Shown here piece by piece: positions 27,412-42,900 of a stretch of DNA of 64,000 bases. Under the pieces are notes generated by a model. The model worked only from the letters and a program-made list of their open reading frames with translations, did not search any database and had not been told where the DNA came from. The position numbers were made by a program, and so were the translations under genes. How positions within the stretch are numbered: the stretch's first letter is position 1; each line of letters begins with the position of its first letter. Source of the stretch: Bugula neritina. Taxonomy: Eukaryota; Bryozoa; Gymnolaemata; Cheilostomatida; Bugulidae. The stretch is from the NCBI GenBank assembly GCA_964035545.1, contig OZ037765.1:22018495-22082494 (forward strand), read 5' to 3'.

Positions 27412-30104
27412 CTATTCCTGGGCTGTTGCTGGCTTCTTTGCTGGACTTGCCTTTCGGGAGGAGACAATCTCTGGCAGCATCCCACTTTTACTAGATTCGG
27501 GGATGTCACTAACAAACTGGAATCGCTGAAATGATGAGGAATAATTGGTTGATGTATCCATTGGTGGCTTGTTTGGATTTATCTCATACAGGGGACGAAA
27601 ACTCTTGGGTGGAGGCTGGAATACTCCTACGAAAAGGAGAGCATAGCTGTCATGCAGCTGCAGCATATTTATAAAGCATCACTTTTATTTGATGTATACA
27701 TAATATGGCAATCAAAATGCAGCTTCAACATTTCAATATATATTTTTGCAGCATGCTGTGAATTAGTAGTCAACTAACAAAAGAATATAGTAGGGCATAT
27801 GTCACATCAAATAAATGAATGAATCCGGAATGTGGTTGGAATAGAATGACAAATAGATTATGCCATTCTATTTTCATTGGCTTCCCTAGTTGACATAAAA
27901 ATTGTCTACCTTTGAAACGTTCTTGAGATTCAGTTGAACTGTCCATTTTTACACCAGGCTTGATGAATGTAGGCAGTGGTGCATAAGACTTGGGTTTACT
28001 TTGAGTTTTGAAAGTGAAATCATCTTTATAATTAGTTGACATTTCAATATTTTCTTTTCCCAGCTTTAAAGTAGATACCCTTGGTTCATAGCTCACTCTG
28101 TCACCAACAATGTTCCCATCAGGAAAGTCGTGCTATGAATTCACAAGTATTTCGAAATCATTTGGTGCACATGAACTAACAATCAATTGAAATAAAGTCA
28201 TGCATTTTACCAATGATAGCTCCAAAAGGATATCAGATAACATATTTTCATGTAAAAGCATACAGTCTTAGAATAAGATAAACAACTTTTTTTAGTGGCA
28301 CACTTGATTGGGTTGTTAAATTTATCACACCAGTGTCTGCTAGTTTCATTATGATGGCAATTTTGTTGACAAAATTCTGGCCTATTTACTGCTTGAGGAT
28401 TGATTTGAATGAATCAATGTCACAATGCAGTCTAGTATTTAGGGACGTCTCTCATCAAGTGTAATGAATAATGCAGTAGTTCACAATGCTAAGATGATTG
28501 CATCACTTGGTGCCAGGTGTGTACTTGTGTGATGAACTCTGACAGTATGATGTCACTGTGCAACCAGTCTGGGAAAGGAAATGCCTGCATCACTTGTAAA
28601 CTATCGCTTGTGTGGGATTAGTGGTTAGTAGGCATTCCCAAACCTACTAGAACTGCCCACTTATTTTGCACCTTATTAGCTAAAGTGGATGCGAAGACTG
28701 AAATACAGTTTTAGTGCATTTTGCAACGTCTAACTGTCAAAATGAGTTGTAAATTTACTTTTCTGGATTTTCCAGAACACCCATGAGAAATTTTCTGCCC
28801 TTGTACACTATTCTGTATGAATAAACAATGCTTCATGTACATGTAGTGTTCTTATAATCACTAAAATGCTTTAATCTGAATAAGCAGTGAATCTACGGGC
28901 TTTTGCTGAATTTGAGTAGAAACTTACTGCAAGATAACAAGGAGCTAAATTACTTGAATTCCACTTGTGATTCTAATATCATATTTATTCAATCAGATCA
29001 TAAAAATTTATGATAATTACCAATACTCTCTAATAGTAAGGGATTTGAAGAGAATGCAGTTGAATTCAGTAGACAGCAAAACTCAGCTTTTTCATTTAGG
29101 TGCAGTGATGGAGAAATTTCAATAGCCTAAGTTCTTTAATTTTCTTGATAAATTTTGGCTTGTGGCGAATTGAAATTATCACAAAAATATCATAACTTCT
29201 TTTGCTACATTTCTCATCTAGAACACTGGCTTTTCTCAATTTCACCATTACTGCACCCACCTCAGCTTTTGCTGGTCCAATATTTTTACTGTAAATTTAC
29301 CCGCAACCCAGTGCTACAGTGTAGGTTTTAGGCTATAGTATGTACTCACTGAGGTTCTCAGGTTATGGACTACAAGCATACTTTTTATATAGCATATTGG
29401 CCTCTAGTTATAACTAAACTTGACTGCTTAGACGAATTTTTTTCCACAAAACCCGAATGAGCCTTGCAAAATACAATTTATGCAAGACATGTGGCACATG
29501 CTTTGAATATGACCTAATGAATGTTTTCACAATACGCCAGCATACCAGACAAATTCTCTATTAGTTTACAGGCTGTAAACAGACAGTTTCAATCAAAAAG
29601 AGAGTAGAATTGGGTCAAGTTGCAACTCGTGATGCTACTTTACTTAGCCAACACATTAAAGCTTAGGTATGAGAACACATGTACCCACAGCAAGGGTCAT
29701 ATTTGATAGCATAATATTTCCATACATGCGTAGCAGATTCAGGCTCATTGCCAAATCATACATATATCTAAGAGAGGTTTTCGTGACAAGGTCAGTATTA
29801 AAAGGTTAGTAATTGGCCCCATGTCAAGGAGAGCTTCTCATGCATGTATTTCAGTACATTTCAGCTATACTGGGTAATACATTTTCTGTCTTTCAACCCA
29901 CATTTTTTAAATAATTTAATGTGAAACTAATCTATATCTGCTTCACCATAGATTTATAGATTGTTTTATAGAATATGCTAGATAGTGTGAACATAGTGCT
30001 AATGTTTCTATTACTGTAGAATACATATCTGACACCATTGGTATGGCTGCTCAATTAATTCACTTTTAATATAACTATTACTACTACTGCTACTACTACT
30101 ACTG

Positions 30105-30148
<44 letters not shown>

Positions 30149-33100
30149 GATACTGCTACTACTACTGCTACTACTACTACTGCTACTACTGCTACTACTG
30201 CTACTACTGCTAGTACTGCTACTGCTGCTACTACTGCTGCTACTACTGCTACTACTGCTGCTGCTACTACTACTACTGCTGCTACTACTACTACTACTGC
30301 TGCTACTACTACTGCTGCTACTGCTACTACTGCTACTACTGCTCCTACTACTAATGCTGCTGCTAATTCTGCATGACATTCATCAATGACACTACTTGAC
30401 TTTGAAAGGTTAAAAGACTGAAGTTTATTTGCAGGTTGGAATAGAAAGTAAAGTTAACCACAACTTATTTTGAGGTGAACCTTAAACTTGTTAAAAACAT
30501 ATGGCAGAATTTTACCACTGTTACTATCACTACTATAACTACTGTTACCACTGTTACTATTTCTACTATAACTACTGCTACCACTGTTACCATCACTACT
30601 ATAACTACTGCTACCACTGTTACTATTTCTACTATAACTACTGCTACCACTGTTACTATCACCACTATAACTACTGCTACCACTGTTACTATTTCTACTA
30701 TAACTACTGCTACCACTGTTGAAATGCTATTATCACTGCTACAATCACTAGCTATAGGAAAACACATAGTGGTTATAATTAAAACCATTAGTTACAATCA
30801 AAAACTCAATTACAGTATCCAATTGTTGCTTAGGCCATCAAAACAAAATGGAAGTTATTTACTCTTGAATAAAAATATTTCATATGGAAAGATAACTTCT
30901 AATACATTACAAAACCTATAAGCTCCATAGAGGTCTGTCTGCCATGTATACTATTATTCAATGAGATGTTTTACCAAATACTTAGATATAGTAGTCATAT
31001 ACAATGTATCAATATATTATATATGTTATATAAAATAGTTTCAAATAAACAGAAAACAAAATGTTGTTCACCATGATAGGTTAGTAAATCGTGTTAACTT
31101 GGTGGCAATACCATTGTAGTATAATAACTGATTTAATCTTTATAAACTACTTTATGTTCTAAAAGGATATCATTTTATTACATCGAGTTATAATACAGCA
31201 GTAAACTACAGCTCATAAAGAGACTGATTGAAATAGTTCAAAACCATTTGAAAGACTAGCTACGATTGAAAAGGCTACTACTGACAATTGTAGGCATTCA
31301 ACAAGGTGAAACATATTAATTATTGATTCAATAGATTTTAGTAACTTTCTTAATTCATTGTTAGATATGAATTTTCTTTATAGCCTTACAGGCTTAAAAT
31401 AATACCCAGTCTTTGTTAAGATATTAGACTGTTTTAGTAATATGGCCTATATATGTAGCTAACATTCTTTAGATCTGTAGCTATCAATCTTATTGCACAC
31501 TGTAGTACTGTAAAATCTAATTACTGGAGTTTTAAATTTTGTGTTATAAACTCTCCCTTATAAAATCCACTCATTTTTACAAATAAAGAAGGACGAATGA
31601 GTGTTAACATTAGATACCAGTAGCGATGCATGTAACATGGTGCAAGGAAATTTCTATTTCAAACTCCCGCAAAGTAGCTGGAGTGAGTTATTGAAGAGGT
31701 GAAATTATAGGCAATGTTTTCAATTTTAACAGAATAATTAAAATAAAATATTAAACAGGAAATTCATTTTCCTTATAGCAACAAATCAACCTTATAGTAT
31801 AATAGAATATTTACAATTACAGATTCAATCACCTTACTTGTATACAATGATTGCGAGATATAGCGCAACTATTAGTCTGGTCTAAGTCATACATGTATAT
31901 TATTTTACAAGACAGTAGTTACTATAGTCTATTGATTTAGTAAGCTAATTTTAAAGAAGCATGCAATGCATGTGAACAGATTTCTACACTTCTTCTTGAG
32001 CTGATGTAATAAATTTACCAACATCAAATAAGAATCGAAGCAATCTAACAAAATAATGTTTTGACTGCCAGAATTAATGCAAAAAAGGTGGGAAAATAAA
32101 CAAATAATCAATTGGCCCAAATACCCACTACTTAAGGTTAAGTGAAATTCATGAGAATATTTAGAAAACTCACTCTGTATGTGCTCTCTGCGTTAGCCAT
32201 TGGGGTTCCAGCTTTCTGGGCCTCCAACCAGTTATTCTGTGAATTCACTGTTGAATAAGGCAGTTTCTTTACATCCTTGTATGCTACAAAGTCCTTTTTA
32301 TTTGTTGTTTCACAGCTAAACTTTGCCGAAGGTTTTCGATATTGGTAGGATGGGGCGAAACTAAATCAGACAGACAATTTAACTGAATAAGATAACTCAT
32401 TAGTCATTTAACCAAAGAACACTGGCAAACAAGTTTAATTAAGCTTGCAAAATTTTCATAACTAGTACAAGAAAACACAATTTACACACACAAAGCACAC
32501 AACAAGCTTGAAAATATTATACAATATCTTGGAACAAAAGCAACTAAATATGTAAATAATAAGACACATTTTATGTTGATAATGTGACCATTTATTGACA
32601 TTTGATTCTAATCAGATTGGTGTTGATAGGTTCTATTGATTTGGCTATGAGCTATAGATTCTATACACACATGCCAATTATATTCTAACATAAAAATATA
32701 GTCCACTACAATACAGGACCTTTGAATTAGTTACCTTTTCGTCTTAACAACAGCTCTTTGTACAAAATCTTCTGAATATCCACTGCTACCTTGAAATGTT
32801 CCACTCATAATATTATTGTCTTTCAGCCTGTAAGCTGCAATTACATGTTATCAATGTGTCAACAGGGTTGACACTTATATTGTTGCTCTGTTAACAACAG
32901 CAAAGTAAATACAACCAAATGATATTGATAGCAATATTAAAAAGAATTCAAGCTCTGATGAAGGTCTCCTGAATGCTTGAAGTATGTTTATATTATAGAT
33001 TTGAACTAACACTAGTTCACTGATTCTTAGTTCGCAGTTGAAACCAAGCTATTACTCCTAGTAATTATTTATATAGATGTTGAGAAGGTATATGTGTATT

Positions 33101-34071
33101 GTGTATATATTTGAATGTTTAATCTTCACCGAGTCACTCTAGAAAACAGTTTAGTCTGCTTACACTTATAAACATACATTATTACTAATATTTTCTGAAG
33201 TTTTCTTCAAACGTGTTGTCCTTTGTATAAATATCTATTAAGCTAATAAATAATTGTAACTGACACTCCTGGAAAGTATATGTAACTGTGTAAATGTGAA
33301 CTTAAGACAAGTGACAAAAGTAAGTACTTTGCCTTCACATACTAACTAATAAATTCTAGCATGTGAACCTTCGCCCTATTTGCAGTGAAAACCATGAGTG
33401 ACAAATTGCATACTTGAAAATAGGAAACAGTACACAAGAAGTAAAAATAGTAGCAAATTGTAGTTTAATTATTCGGTGAGCAAAAATTAATGTAGCAGGT
33501 TATTGTGATGTCATTCATTTCCCTAGAGAAATCATATTGCAACAGCATGGTTAGAAATAGATGATTTATCTGCAACTGTAAAGGTAGAGAGTTACACTAG
33601 TATTAAGGAGAAGTTGAAACATAAGCCAATGCTATTGAGTTGGTGGTAGCTTACCAGTGACATGCTCAATAGGCTTAGGGGTATAGGAGTCCTTGTTCTC
33701 TGTTGTACCCTGGAAAGCTCCCTGGCCATGACTTTTGTTGACAGGCTTTATAAGGGAGGCTGGGGTGACCCGAAGTCCCTTATATGCCTCCTGACACAGT
33801 AATGGGATATCTTACTATAGATATTTGAGTGTAGACGTTTTATTGTAGATATCTTACTCAACAATATTTTATTGTACTAGGAACTAGTGATAATTTTCTA
33901 TCATTCCTGAATTAACTACTAGTACCGAAAATTTTTATATTTGTTTACTATAATCTTAAAAAAAACCATGCAATTGCTTACTCTATTAGTGGTTGTGGTT
34001 TCCATCTTAATTCCATGTTCAGGAGCTAAGTTATCCTGCTGCTTTATAGGAGCTAATCGGACAGCGAGCAT
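27412..34071 (-). CDS. SAXO-like (stabiliser of axonemal microtubules) protein
   Basis: Six minus-strand exons: 34071-33982, 33790-33655, 32834-32735, 32360-32174, 28132-27910 and 27626-27412. Phases agree at every junction, giving 316 residues. The start ATG has an in-frame TAA six bases upstream. The protein is built of about seven degenerate repeats ending in a T-[NST]-x-x-x-[DS]-[FY] pattern: FQGTTENKDSY, FQGSSGYSEDF, FSCETTNKKDF, NAESTYRHDF, EMSTNYKDDF, MDSSTESQERF and MDTSTNYSSSF. Lys/Pro-rich linkers such as KPKSYAPLPTFIKPG separate them. This is the layout of the Mn modules of the SAXO/FAM154 family, which bind the inside of ciliary and centriolar microtubules. The Cys-rich N-terminus of human SAXO1 is absent. 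Another microtubule inner protein with similar repeats remains possible. Intron 4, about 4 kb, holds two simple-repeat arrays. Confidence 0.75.
30059..30379 (+). repeat. ACT/GCT trinucleotide repeat array
   Basis: About 320 bp of ACT units interspersed with GCT in the largest intron of the SAXO-like gene. On the minus strand it reads as an uninterrupted poly-Ser frame, which is a by-product of the repeat. Confidence 0.95.
30505..30722 (+). repeat. 33-bp tandem repeat with 66-bp higher-order period
   Basis: About six copies of a 33-bp unit, ACTATAACTACTGCTACCAC plus TGTTACTATTTCT. The variable hexamer alternates between ATTTCT and ATCACT-like versions, so the true period is 66 bp. It lies 130 bp from the ACT array in the same intron and probably grew from related triplet sequence. 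Confidence 0.9.
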
Positions 34072-35448
34072 ATTTTAGTAGTCAATTACGATAGGCAGCA
34101 GTGTGTTGTCTGTAAAATACCAAACTGCAAATCAGAAAGTACTCATCATAAAGCAACAGATGCTATAAGTAGAATCTTTGAGACATTGATGCAGTATTCG
34201 TTTTATAATCGTATTTTTGAAAGCTTTAAAACCAATAAATGCCTATCATCTCAATAATTGGATGTTATGTGGAAAATCTTTTAGACAAAATTCTACATGT
34301 CTAATATAGACAACCAGAAACAAGAGAATTAATAATAAAAATAGTATCATGAGCTAATATTTTATTGCAGAAATAGGTTCAAATCATGGCTAAATGTGTA
34401 TGGCATAAAATGTTCAAGTATGTTATCCAGCATTTGTTATTTCTTCACTCATCAGAGTTCTTACAATCAAAATTAAATAATATTACTGTAGTATATATAC
34501 CTTTCTCCAAATAGTTTAAATAAAATTACCCTGTAACTAATAAATTAGTATTTATTGGGTCTAGTTAAGTCACTTATTAGTTTTGTAGCTCTAGCAGAAG
34601 TTTCACTACCAACATAACCATGTAACTTTAATCCTGCACAGCTCACACTCTACCTAGCATTCCTAATTACAACCAAAGCAAAATTTCACAAAATTTATTT
34701 TAAAATCACACAAAAGGTTTCACATGCCTCGATTTGTATTTAGTATAGGAATATAGCATAAACATGCTTACCACAATCAACTGCAATCTCTGCATACAGG
34801 AGTGAGTACAATTGGTTTAATTTACTTGTACTGTTCAGTTGCTAAGATTTGCAGTCTTGTCCAGTGCATAATATATCTTAGCTATGCCAAGCAGGAGGCA
34901 ATGACAGTAAAGCTTGCTGATTGGTTGTATAGGCAATAATAGGTTACTAAGGAGCCGTAATTGGAAACCTGAGCATGAACAAGAGGCAACTCTTAATTAA
35001 AATTGTATCGAATTACTTGCTCTAATGTAAAATCACACAGCCGTAAACCCTAGCCAAGAACAAATTGGATACCTTCATACACCAAAGCAACCACTCCCAC
35101 CAAATACAAACCAACAGAGAAGATAACTCCAATCAGGAAAGCAACGCACTTCATGGACTTTACACCCGCAGCACAAAAACAAATTTCTCCACGTGTTATC
35201 AACTGTTTTATTAAAACAGTCGCACAGCTCAAAATTATTCCAGCACACAGGTTGCATTTTAATCTATTGTCAACATTAACTGAAACAAGTTTGTGGAATT
35301 GACCTGAAAGTGGTCAAATTTTTGGATTTTGCTTATATTTACATGTTGCACCCGTTTTCAAAGTAAGTAACTTGTCAACTTTGCTAGATTTTTGCACAAT
35401 TTATTTATATATATCAAATGATACACAAGAAATGACAGGATTTAGATT
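34072..35448. other. intergenic between the SAXO-like gene and RPS9
   Basis: No confident gene. A minus-strand open frame at 35050-35232 contains an ATG-led stretch (MKCVAFLIGVIFSVGLYLVG) that would form one membrane helix, and a possible splice donor follows (GAAG|GTATCC). It matched nothing I recognise. The RPS9 poly(A) signal is at 35400-35405. Confidence 0.4.
35400..35405 (-). terminator. poly(A) signal for RPS9
   Basis: AATAAA on the minus strand, 44 bp beyond the RPS9 stop codon, a typical short 3' UTR for a ribosomal protein gene. Confidence 0.7.
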
Positions 35449-37420
<1,972 letters not shown>

Positions 37421-38156
37421 ATGGAGGCGCACATGTATTAGAAAAAAAAGCATAAACTACTCCGCTTTAAAAAAGGTATTACAAATTTAAATTTACAAGA
37501 CATTTTAAAACATTTATTTAAAAAAAATTAAAAATAATATTTAAACACATATGCTAGCATATTCCATGTTTGTTTTTTAATTGCAATTTTTACACAAATG
37601 TTTTAGAAATATTTATTCGCTTCAATTTAACTTTTTGTTTATGTCTAGTTTCGCACTCATTGTTTTTTTATTTATCAATTTATTTTATTTTGATCATTTG
37701 TTTTAAATTTAATAATATTTTTTTGTATTTAAAATATTTTTATATTACATTGAATATTCGCAACCAATCTATATCTTACTAAGCTCTATTTTTGTTATAT
37801 GGTCTACTGTATATTACGTGTACGGACAGGGTCACCTGCCGACTTAGAAGTTGGAGATATTTATAATTATTTTTAGTTATAATTATTCAGTCTTCAATTT
37901 TGTTCTAATAATTTTAATTTTGAAATAATAGAATGTTAGTGTAACTATTTGTGTTGCTAATAGTAATAGTGTTACATTTACTTTTAGTTTATTGTCTCAT
38001 GAAAATGACAATTAGATTTACTTTTAGTGAATTACAATACTCAATAGTCAATACAGACAATCACAATGTCTCAGTCTGTGTTGTCATTTTCATTTAGTTT
38101 TACTTTTAGTTACTAGTTTTAGTTTTACTTTTAGTGAATTATATTTACTATGAGGA

Positions 38157-38240
38157 TGTCTGTTACTATTAGTATTAGTATTAGTATAAGTATTACTATT
38201 AGTATTAGTATTACTATTAGTATTAGTATTACATTTACTA
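38157..38240 (+). repeat. ATTAGT-type simple repeat
   Basis: Run of ATTAGT/ATTACT hexamers. Complementary pieces (AATACTAATACTAATAGTAA) occur at about 37210-37235, so the two could pair. Confidence 0.85.
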
Positions 38241-38400
38241 TCAATATTGCTATTACTATTCAATTGCATTGGTATTGCTATTACTATTTGTATTAGTAGG
38301 CTTCACAGCAGATTTGCTTTTGATTATGATAGAAAATCAAAATATATACTTATTCTTGTACTTATAGTTAAAGTAACTCTACTAGTGCTTCTGTACACAG

Positions 38401-39593
38401 CAGGGTTGGGGTCAATTACATGTGAATGTAATTAATTACAATTACAATTACATGAAGATTTGTCAATTACAATTACAATTATAATTACAGTTAAAAGATA
38501 ATGTAATTAATTACAATTACAATTACATGGTGATGTAATTAATTACAATTACAATTACTTTTGTTCTCACAAGGAATAACTAGAAGTTATACAATGTCAC
38601 TTCTAGGGCCCAACTACCAGGGGCAATGTTGACAGTGGTGAACCTCCTTTGTTCCCAATAGTGACACTATAAGGTCACTCCATGCCAAATCAACCAAATT
38701 TTTAAGGGTCCCACACCTTTGCTTCTCAGATTTTGCTTATGTTTACACATGTCCGGTGTACTATTCGTGAATATTTCTGACATGACACAAAAACTTTTTG
38801 AGAAATGACTACATTTGTGAAAAAAGGTTGGGAAAACTTTTGAGGAAAATTTGTGATTTCTACTTTTAGACCAACTTATAAATGTCTATATCTCAACCAT
38901 TTTTTTTAGACTGAGCCTTAAAAATTGATGTGGGAGATATTTAAAAAATTTTCAAAATTTACAAAAATTTACCCATATTCGATGGTTTAGCATATATGTA
39001 CACAAATTGTTCTGTAGTATGTGTTGGTACTAGTGCAAGTTGATAGGCATTATTAAATCAAACAGCAAATTTTAAGAGCCTAGAAAAATGGTTGAGATAT
39101 AGACATTTATAAATTGCTCTAAAAGTAGAAGTCACCAATTTTCCTTAAAGTTTTTCCCAACCTTTGTCCACAAATGTAGTAATTTCTCAAAAAGTTTTCT
39201 GTCAGGCCAAAAATATTTAAGAAAAGTACTCAGGACATATGTAGGCCTATAATTTGGTGTAAATATGAATAAACTCTGAGACACAAAGGCACCGGCCATG
39301 TGGTGAGTTAGCATGGAATGACCCTATACTCGTATATTGACTTAATCTGAACTTGTTATTTAACAGTAGATATGGTAGGAAAAGAATGATTTTTTTAAGA
39401 TTTAAAAGTTTGAAGTAATTGACATGTAATTATAAAGTAATTGTAAAATTCAATTACATTAGCAATGTAATTAATTACAATTACAATTACAATTACATTT
39501 TTATGCATCAATTACAAATTACATTCAATTACTTGAAAAAATGTAATTAATTACAACCAATTACAATTACAAATTACAATTACCCCAACCCTG
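38401..39593. mobile_element. hAT-type non-autonomous DNA transposon
   Basis: The 1193-bp element starts CAGGGTTGGGGTCAATTACA and ends with the inverse, ATTACCCCAACCCTG. It is flanked by perfect 8-bp direct repeats GTACACAG (38393-38400 and 39594-39601). An 8-bp duplication of the form nTnnnnAn with CAGGG ends is the hallmark of hAT transposons. Both subterminal regions are arrays of AATTAC/GTAATT units, likely transposase-binding repeats. The interior is a second, long imperfect inverted repeat (38667-38925 against 39065-39328). No transposase frame is present, so mobility would depend on a transposase supplied elsewhere. Confidence 0.9.
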
Positions 39594-39905
39594 GTACACA
39601 GTAACTTAAACTACTATATTGCAACCTATTAATATTTATATTCATATTGCTACAATTTGAATTAAAGTTATTTACTTTTAGTTTTTCTGTTGTCGTTGCG
39701 CTCCAATTTGATTTGATGACTCTAGGTTGATGGTATGGGATAGACTTTAGAATTTAGATGCTATTAAAATCAGAGACAGAAGTTGCCCACTGCATTGTTT
39801 TTACAGAGACCTGGTTAACTTGTGTTAAGCAATAATCCTTGTTTAAGTTTTATTATGTCCATATATTACATGAATAAATATCAATATTTGTTTTAGACTT
39901 TGACC

Positions 39906-42900
39906 ATGATGAATTCCGTGAAAATCAATTACATGGCAGTGGCTGCCACTTTGACCGTGGTTATCATTTTTATGATGTCATTCTACCATCATCGATCACC
40001 AGTATGTATGGTTTCTGTAAATAAATAAAAGTAATTATTTGCAGAATATATATGCATTATATATAAAAAGTAAAACTTTTTTCATCTTGCACATTATCAA
40101 CTTACTAATACTGTTGCTTTGCAAATGATCTGCTTGTTTCGCTATAGTTGTTATAGTAAATTTTTCTATGTATTTTCTTTTATTTTCGGCGATTACGTTC
40201 ATAAAACAAGTACATATTAATACTGTTGAACTGCATTTATTTTACTGCTAATGTGTTCCAGGTCTTGACTTTGTATATAGACTGCAGATTTTGATCAAAT
40301 GTTTTGCTTTCTTATTGGCTACCCAGAAGATCACAATAGCTGCTTATCTATCATAATCTGCATGTTGCTCAATTAATGCTTGCAGACAGTAAACCTCAGA
40401 GAACTTTTATCAGCTAGCATTGATCTGGCAGAAAAAGGGGGTCTAAAAACAGTAGAAGTAAAAAAGAAACACAAACTAAATGCCGAAAGTAAAGGCAAAA
40501 CTAAGGAAGGTGCTGATGAGATGAAAACTGATGGTGACATGCAGTCACACCGAGCTATTATTGCAGGATTCCATAGAACATTCCCTAGTTTAGCATCCAG
40601 GGTTAGTATCTTCAAGCACTAAAGATCATAGAAGTTTCATCAAAATTTAGATTTCGTTATAAATTTTTTGAGTTATGAAATCAAACAATGTTGGACTATC
40701 ATTTATTTGTTTTAGTAATTGGTTCAATAGACAATTTTCAGAGGTCCCTGATATCCCCTTTATAATTAAGAGTTGTGTCCTCCCAAAGTGAATAGGTTGC
40801 ACCTTTGTATAAAGAGCAAACTCATTAAAAATTTAAAGTTTGGCTGCTACTTAAAATTCTAATTATGCTATAGAATTGTTATTTTAGGAGATAGATATTT
40901 TGGTATAAGCACACATATTAGCAGTTCAAAAATTTTTTTTAAAATATTTCATCATGGATAATTTTGACTAAAATAAACTTTAAAGCATTTTTGTGATTTT
41001 GGTTACTGAGCAATGCTGAAATGGCACTTCAGCATTGCTCAGCAACCAAAACCACAAACATGAGCTCAAGTCTATTTTGCTCAACAAATTTCTTTTGGGA
41101 GACCACAACTCTTAATTGTAAGGGACCTCTGAAAAGGGTCTATTGATATGACATGTCGCATACTAGTATGATAAACCTTGTAGATTGTATCTGAAGAACA
41201 CGATAAAAGGCATGCGTCTGAAGATGCAACAGATGCAAATATTCGCAGACCAGAGACTCAATTGTTGCCTAGTGAGTTTGTTAAAGTCAAGGATATTACT
41301 GTATGGGTTGACCCCCTTGATGCTACACAGGAATATACAGGTATTATACTTTATTAAATAACTTCTGATTTACCTATTTTTACTGTAATAAATTTTTTTG
41401 TAATGCATTGTTAGCGTTACATGAAACCTAATTTATTCTATATTTTGTTGTCTGATACTGTTAGAATGATGCTTTGCAGGAAATCAAGTTTAGACATTAG
41501 GTGTTTGTAATAAGTGAATGGTATGTCTTTGGCCACTTGGCAATTTTTGTATTATTAGAGAATTTCAGATTTACTGGTGCTTATCAACATAATGTTTTGT
41601 ACAAATTTCAAAAATAATTCTAAAATATAAAAAGAAAAAAAATGCCCACCCAAGATATAATTTAGATATCGCTTAATGTTACATGATGCATTCATACCAC
41701 ACCTTTGTTTTTTTATAACGTAGAGTTTATTTTTTTGGTACAAGTATGTTTATTCTACGTAACTACTGTAATTACGAAGCTTTTTATAAGAAATGCTCTG
41801 TGACAGTAAATGTTTCATTGTGAAACATTGTGCTATAATTCTTAGTGTATCTTTTATTTACTGTAGAGGATTTGGACCAGTATGTGACAGTGATGATCTG
41901 TGTTGCAGTAAAGGGTAAACCTGTGATAGGAGTTGTTCATAGGACAGAGAAATCTGAGCAATATGATAAAGAAACTAGTGAGTAAATAAAAACCTCTTCT
42001 TTTTAAAACAACCCAACTTAGTCTCAAAACCAGTGTATTACACACACAGCACTCTTGATTTGTTTTAAATAAAAAATTAGCAGTCATCAGCTTTCACTAA
42101 GTACAAAAAATGATTTTTACTTAATCGTTCATTTAGAATGTATCTTGTTGCACTTCATGTGATTGCACAACAACATTTTCCTTCTAATTGGCTTTTTTTG
42201 TTGGCATAATATATCAAAGTTTAACCACATCATTGTAATTTCTCAATGAATATAATGTTTGAGTTCTCATATACATACTACATTATGCAATTGTATTATA
42301 TTGCAGTGTGGGCTTGGGTAGGTAATGGAATATCTAATAACTTGGGTGCTATCAAGGATATCACAAAAGCTCCTAAGGATCCTAAAATTATCATATCTAG
42401 GTCACATAAGGGGGATGGAGAAGAAATTGTCAAACAGGCATTTGGTGGTGGTGAGTTGTTCAAAAGATTAGATTATTTCTCCCACCCTTTGTTCAGCTCT
42501 TTTATTTACCAGTTCATTTATATTCTTTCTCTACTTTTATCAAACAACCTTAAATTTTGCGCTTGCAAATTGTATTTGTATGAAAACTGCTATTAGTTGG
42601 TTCCAATATATGTTTACATGTTTTTTAAACTTTCAATTTGATTCTCATTAACTCATAGAGAAGAAAACTGTGCTGTTAGGTTGTTAATTGCATTTCACTC
42701 TGTTTCCTAGGTTGAATCTGTCGAATAAGCTAGGTTTAATATGGATTTTGTAAATTTTTGTGTGTAGGGAAAGTAATTTCTGCTGGTGGTGCAGGCTACA
42801 AAGCCATGGAGGTGATCAGAGGCAAAGCAGATGTATATGCTCATGTTACTCTTATTAAGAAATGGGATATTTGTGCCGGGAATGCTCTACTGAATGCTGT

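Larger units (their letters stand above)
37421..39905. other. intergenic between the divergent genes RPS9 and BPNT2
   Basis: AT-rich. The hAT-like element 38401-39593 occupies half of it. Just upstream of that element, 38157-38240 is a TTAGTA/ATTAGT hexamer-like repeat. An acceptor at 39895-39896 (TTTTAG) ten bases before the BPNT2 start suggests an unseen upstream 5' UTR exon for BPNT2. Confidence 0.5.

Noticed and set aside
30011-30379. 122-codon poly-Ser open frame on the minus strand
   Set aside because: It is the translation of the triplet repeat inside an intron, with no splice sites or conservation.
30475-30921. 148-codon Thr/Ile/Val-rich open frame
   Set aside because: It follows the 33-bp repeat, whose period is a multiple of three, which keeps the frame open by itself.
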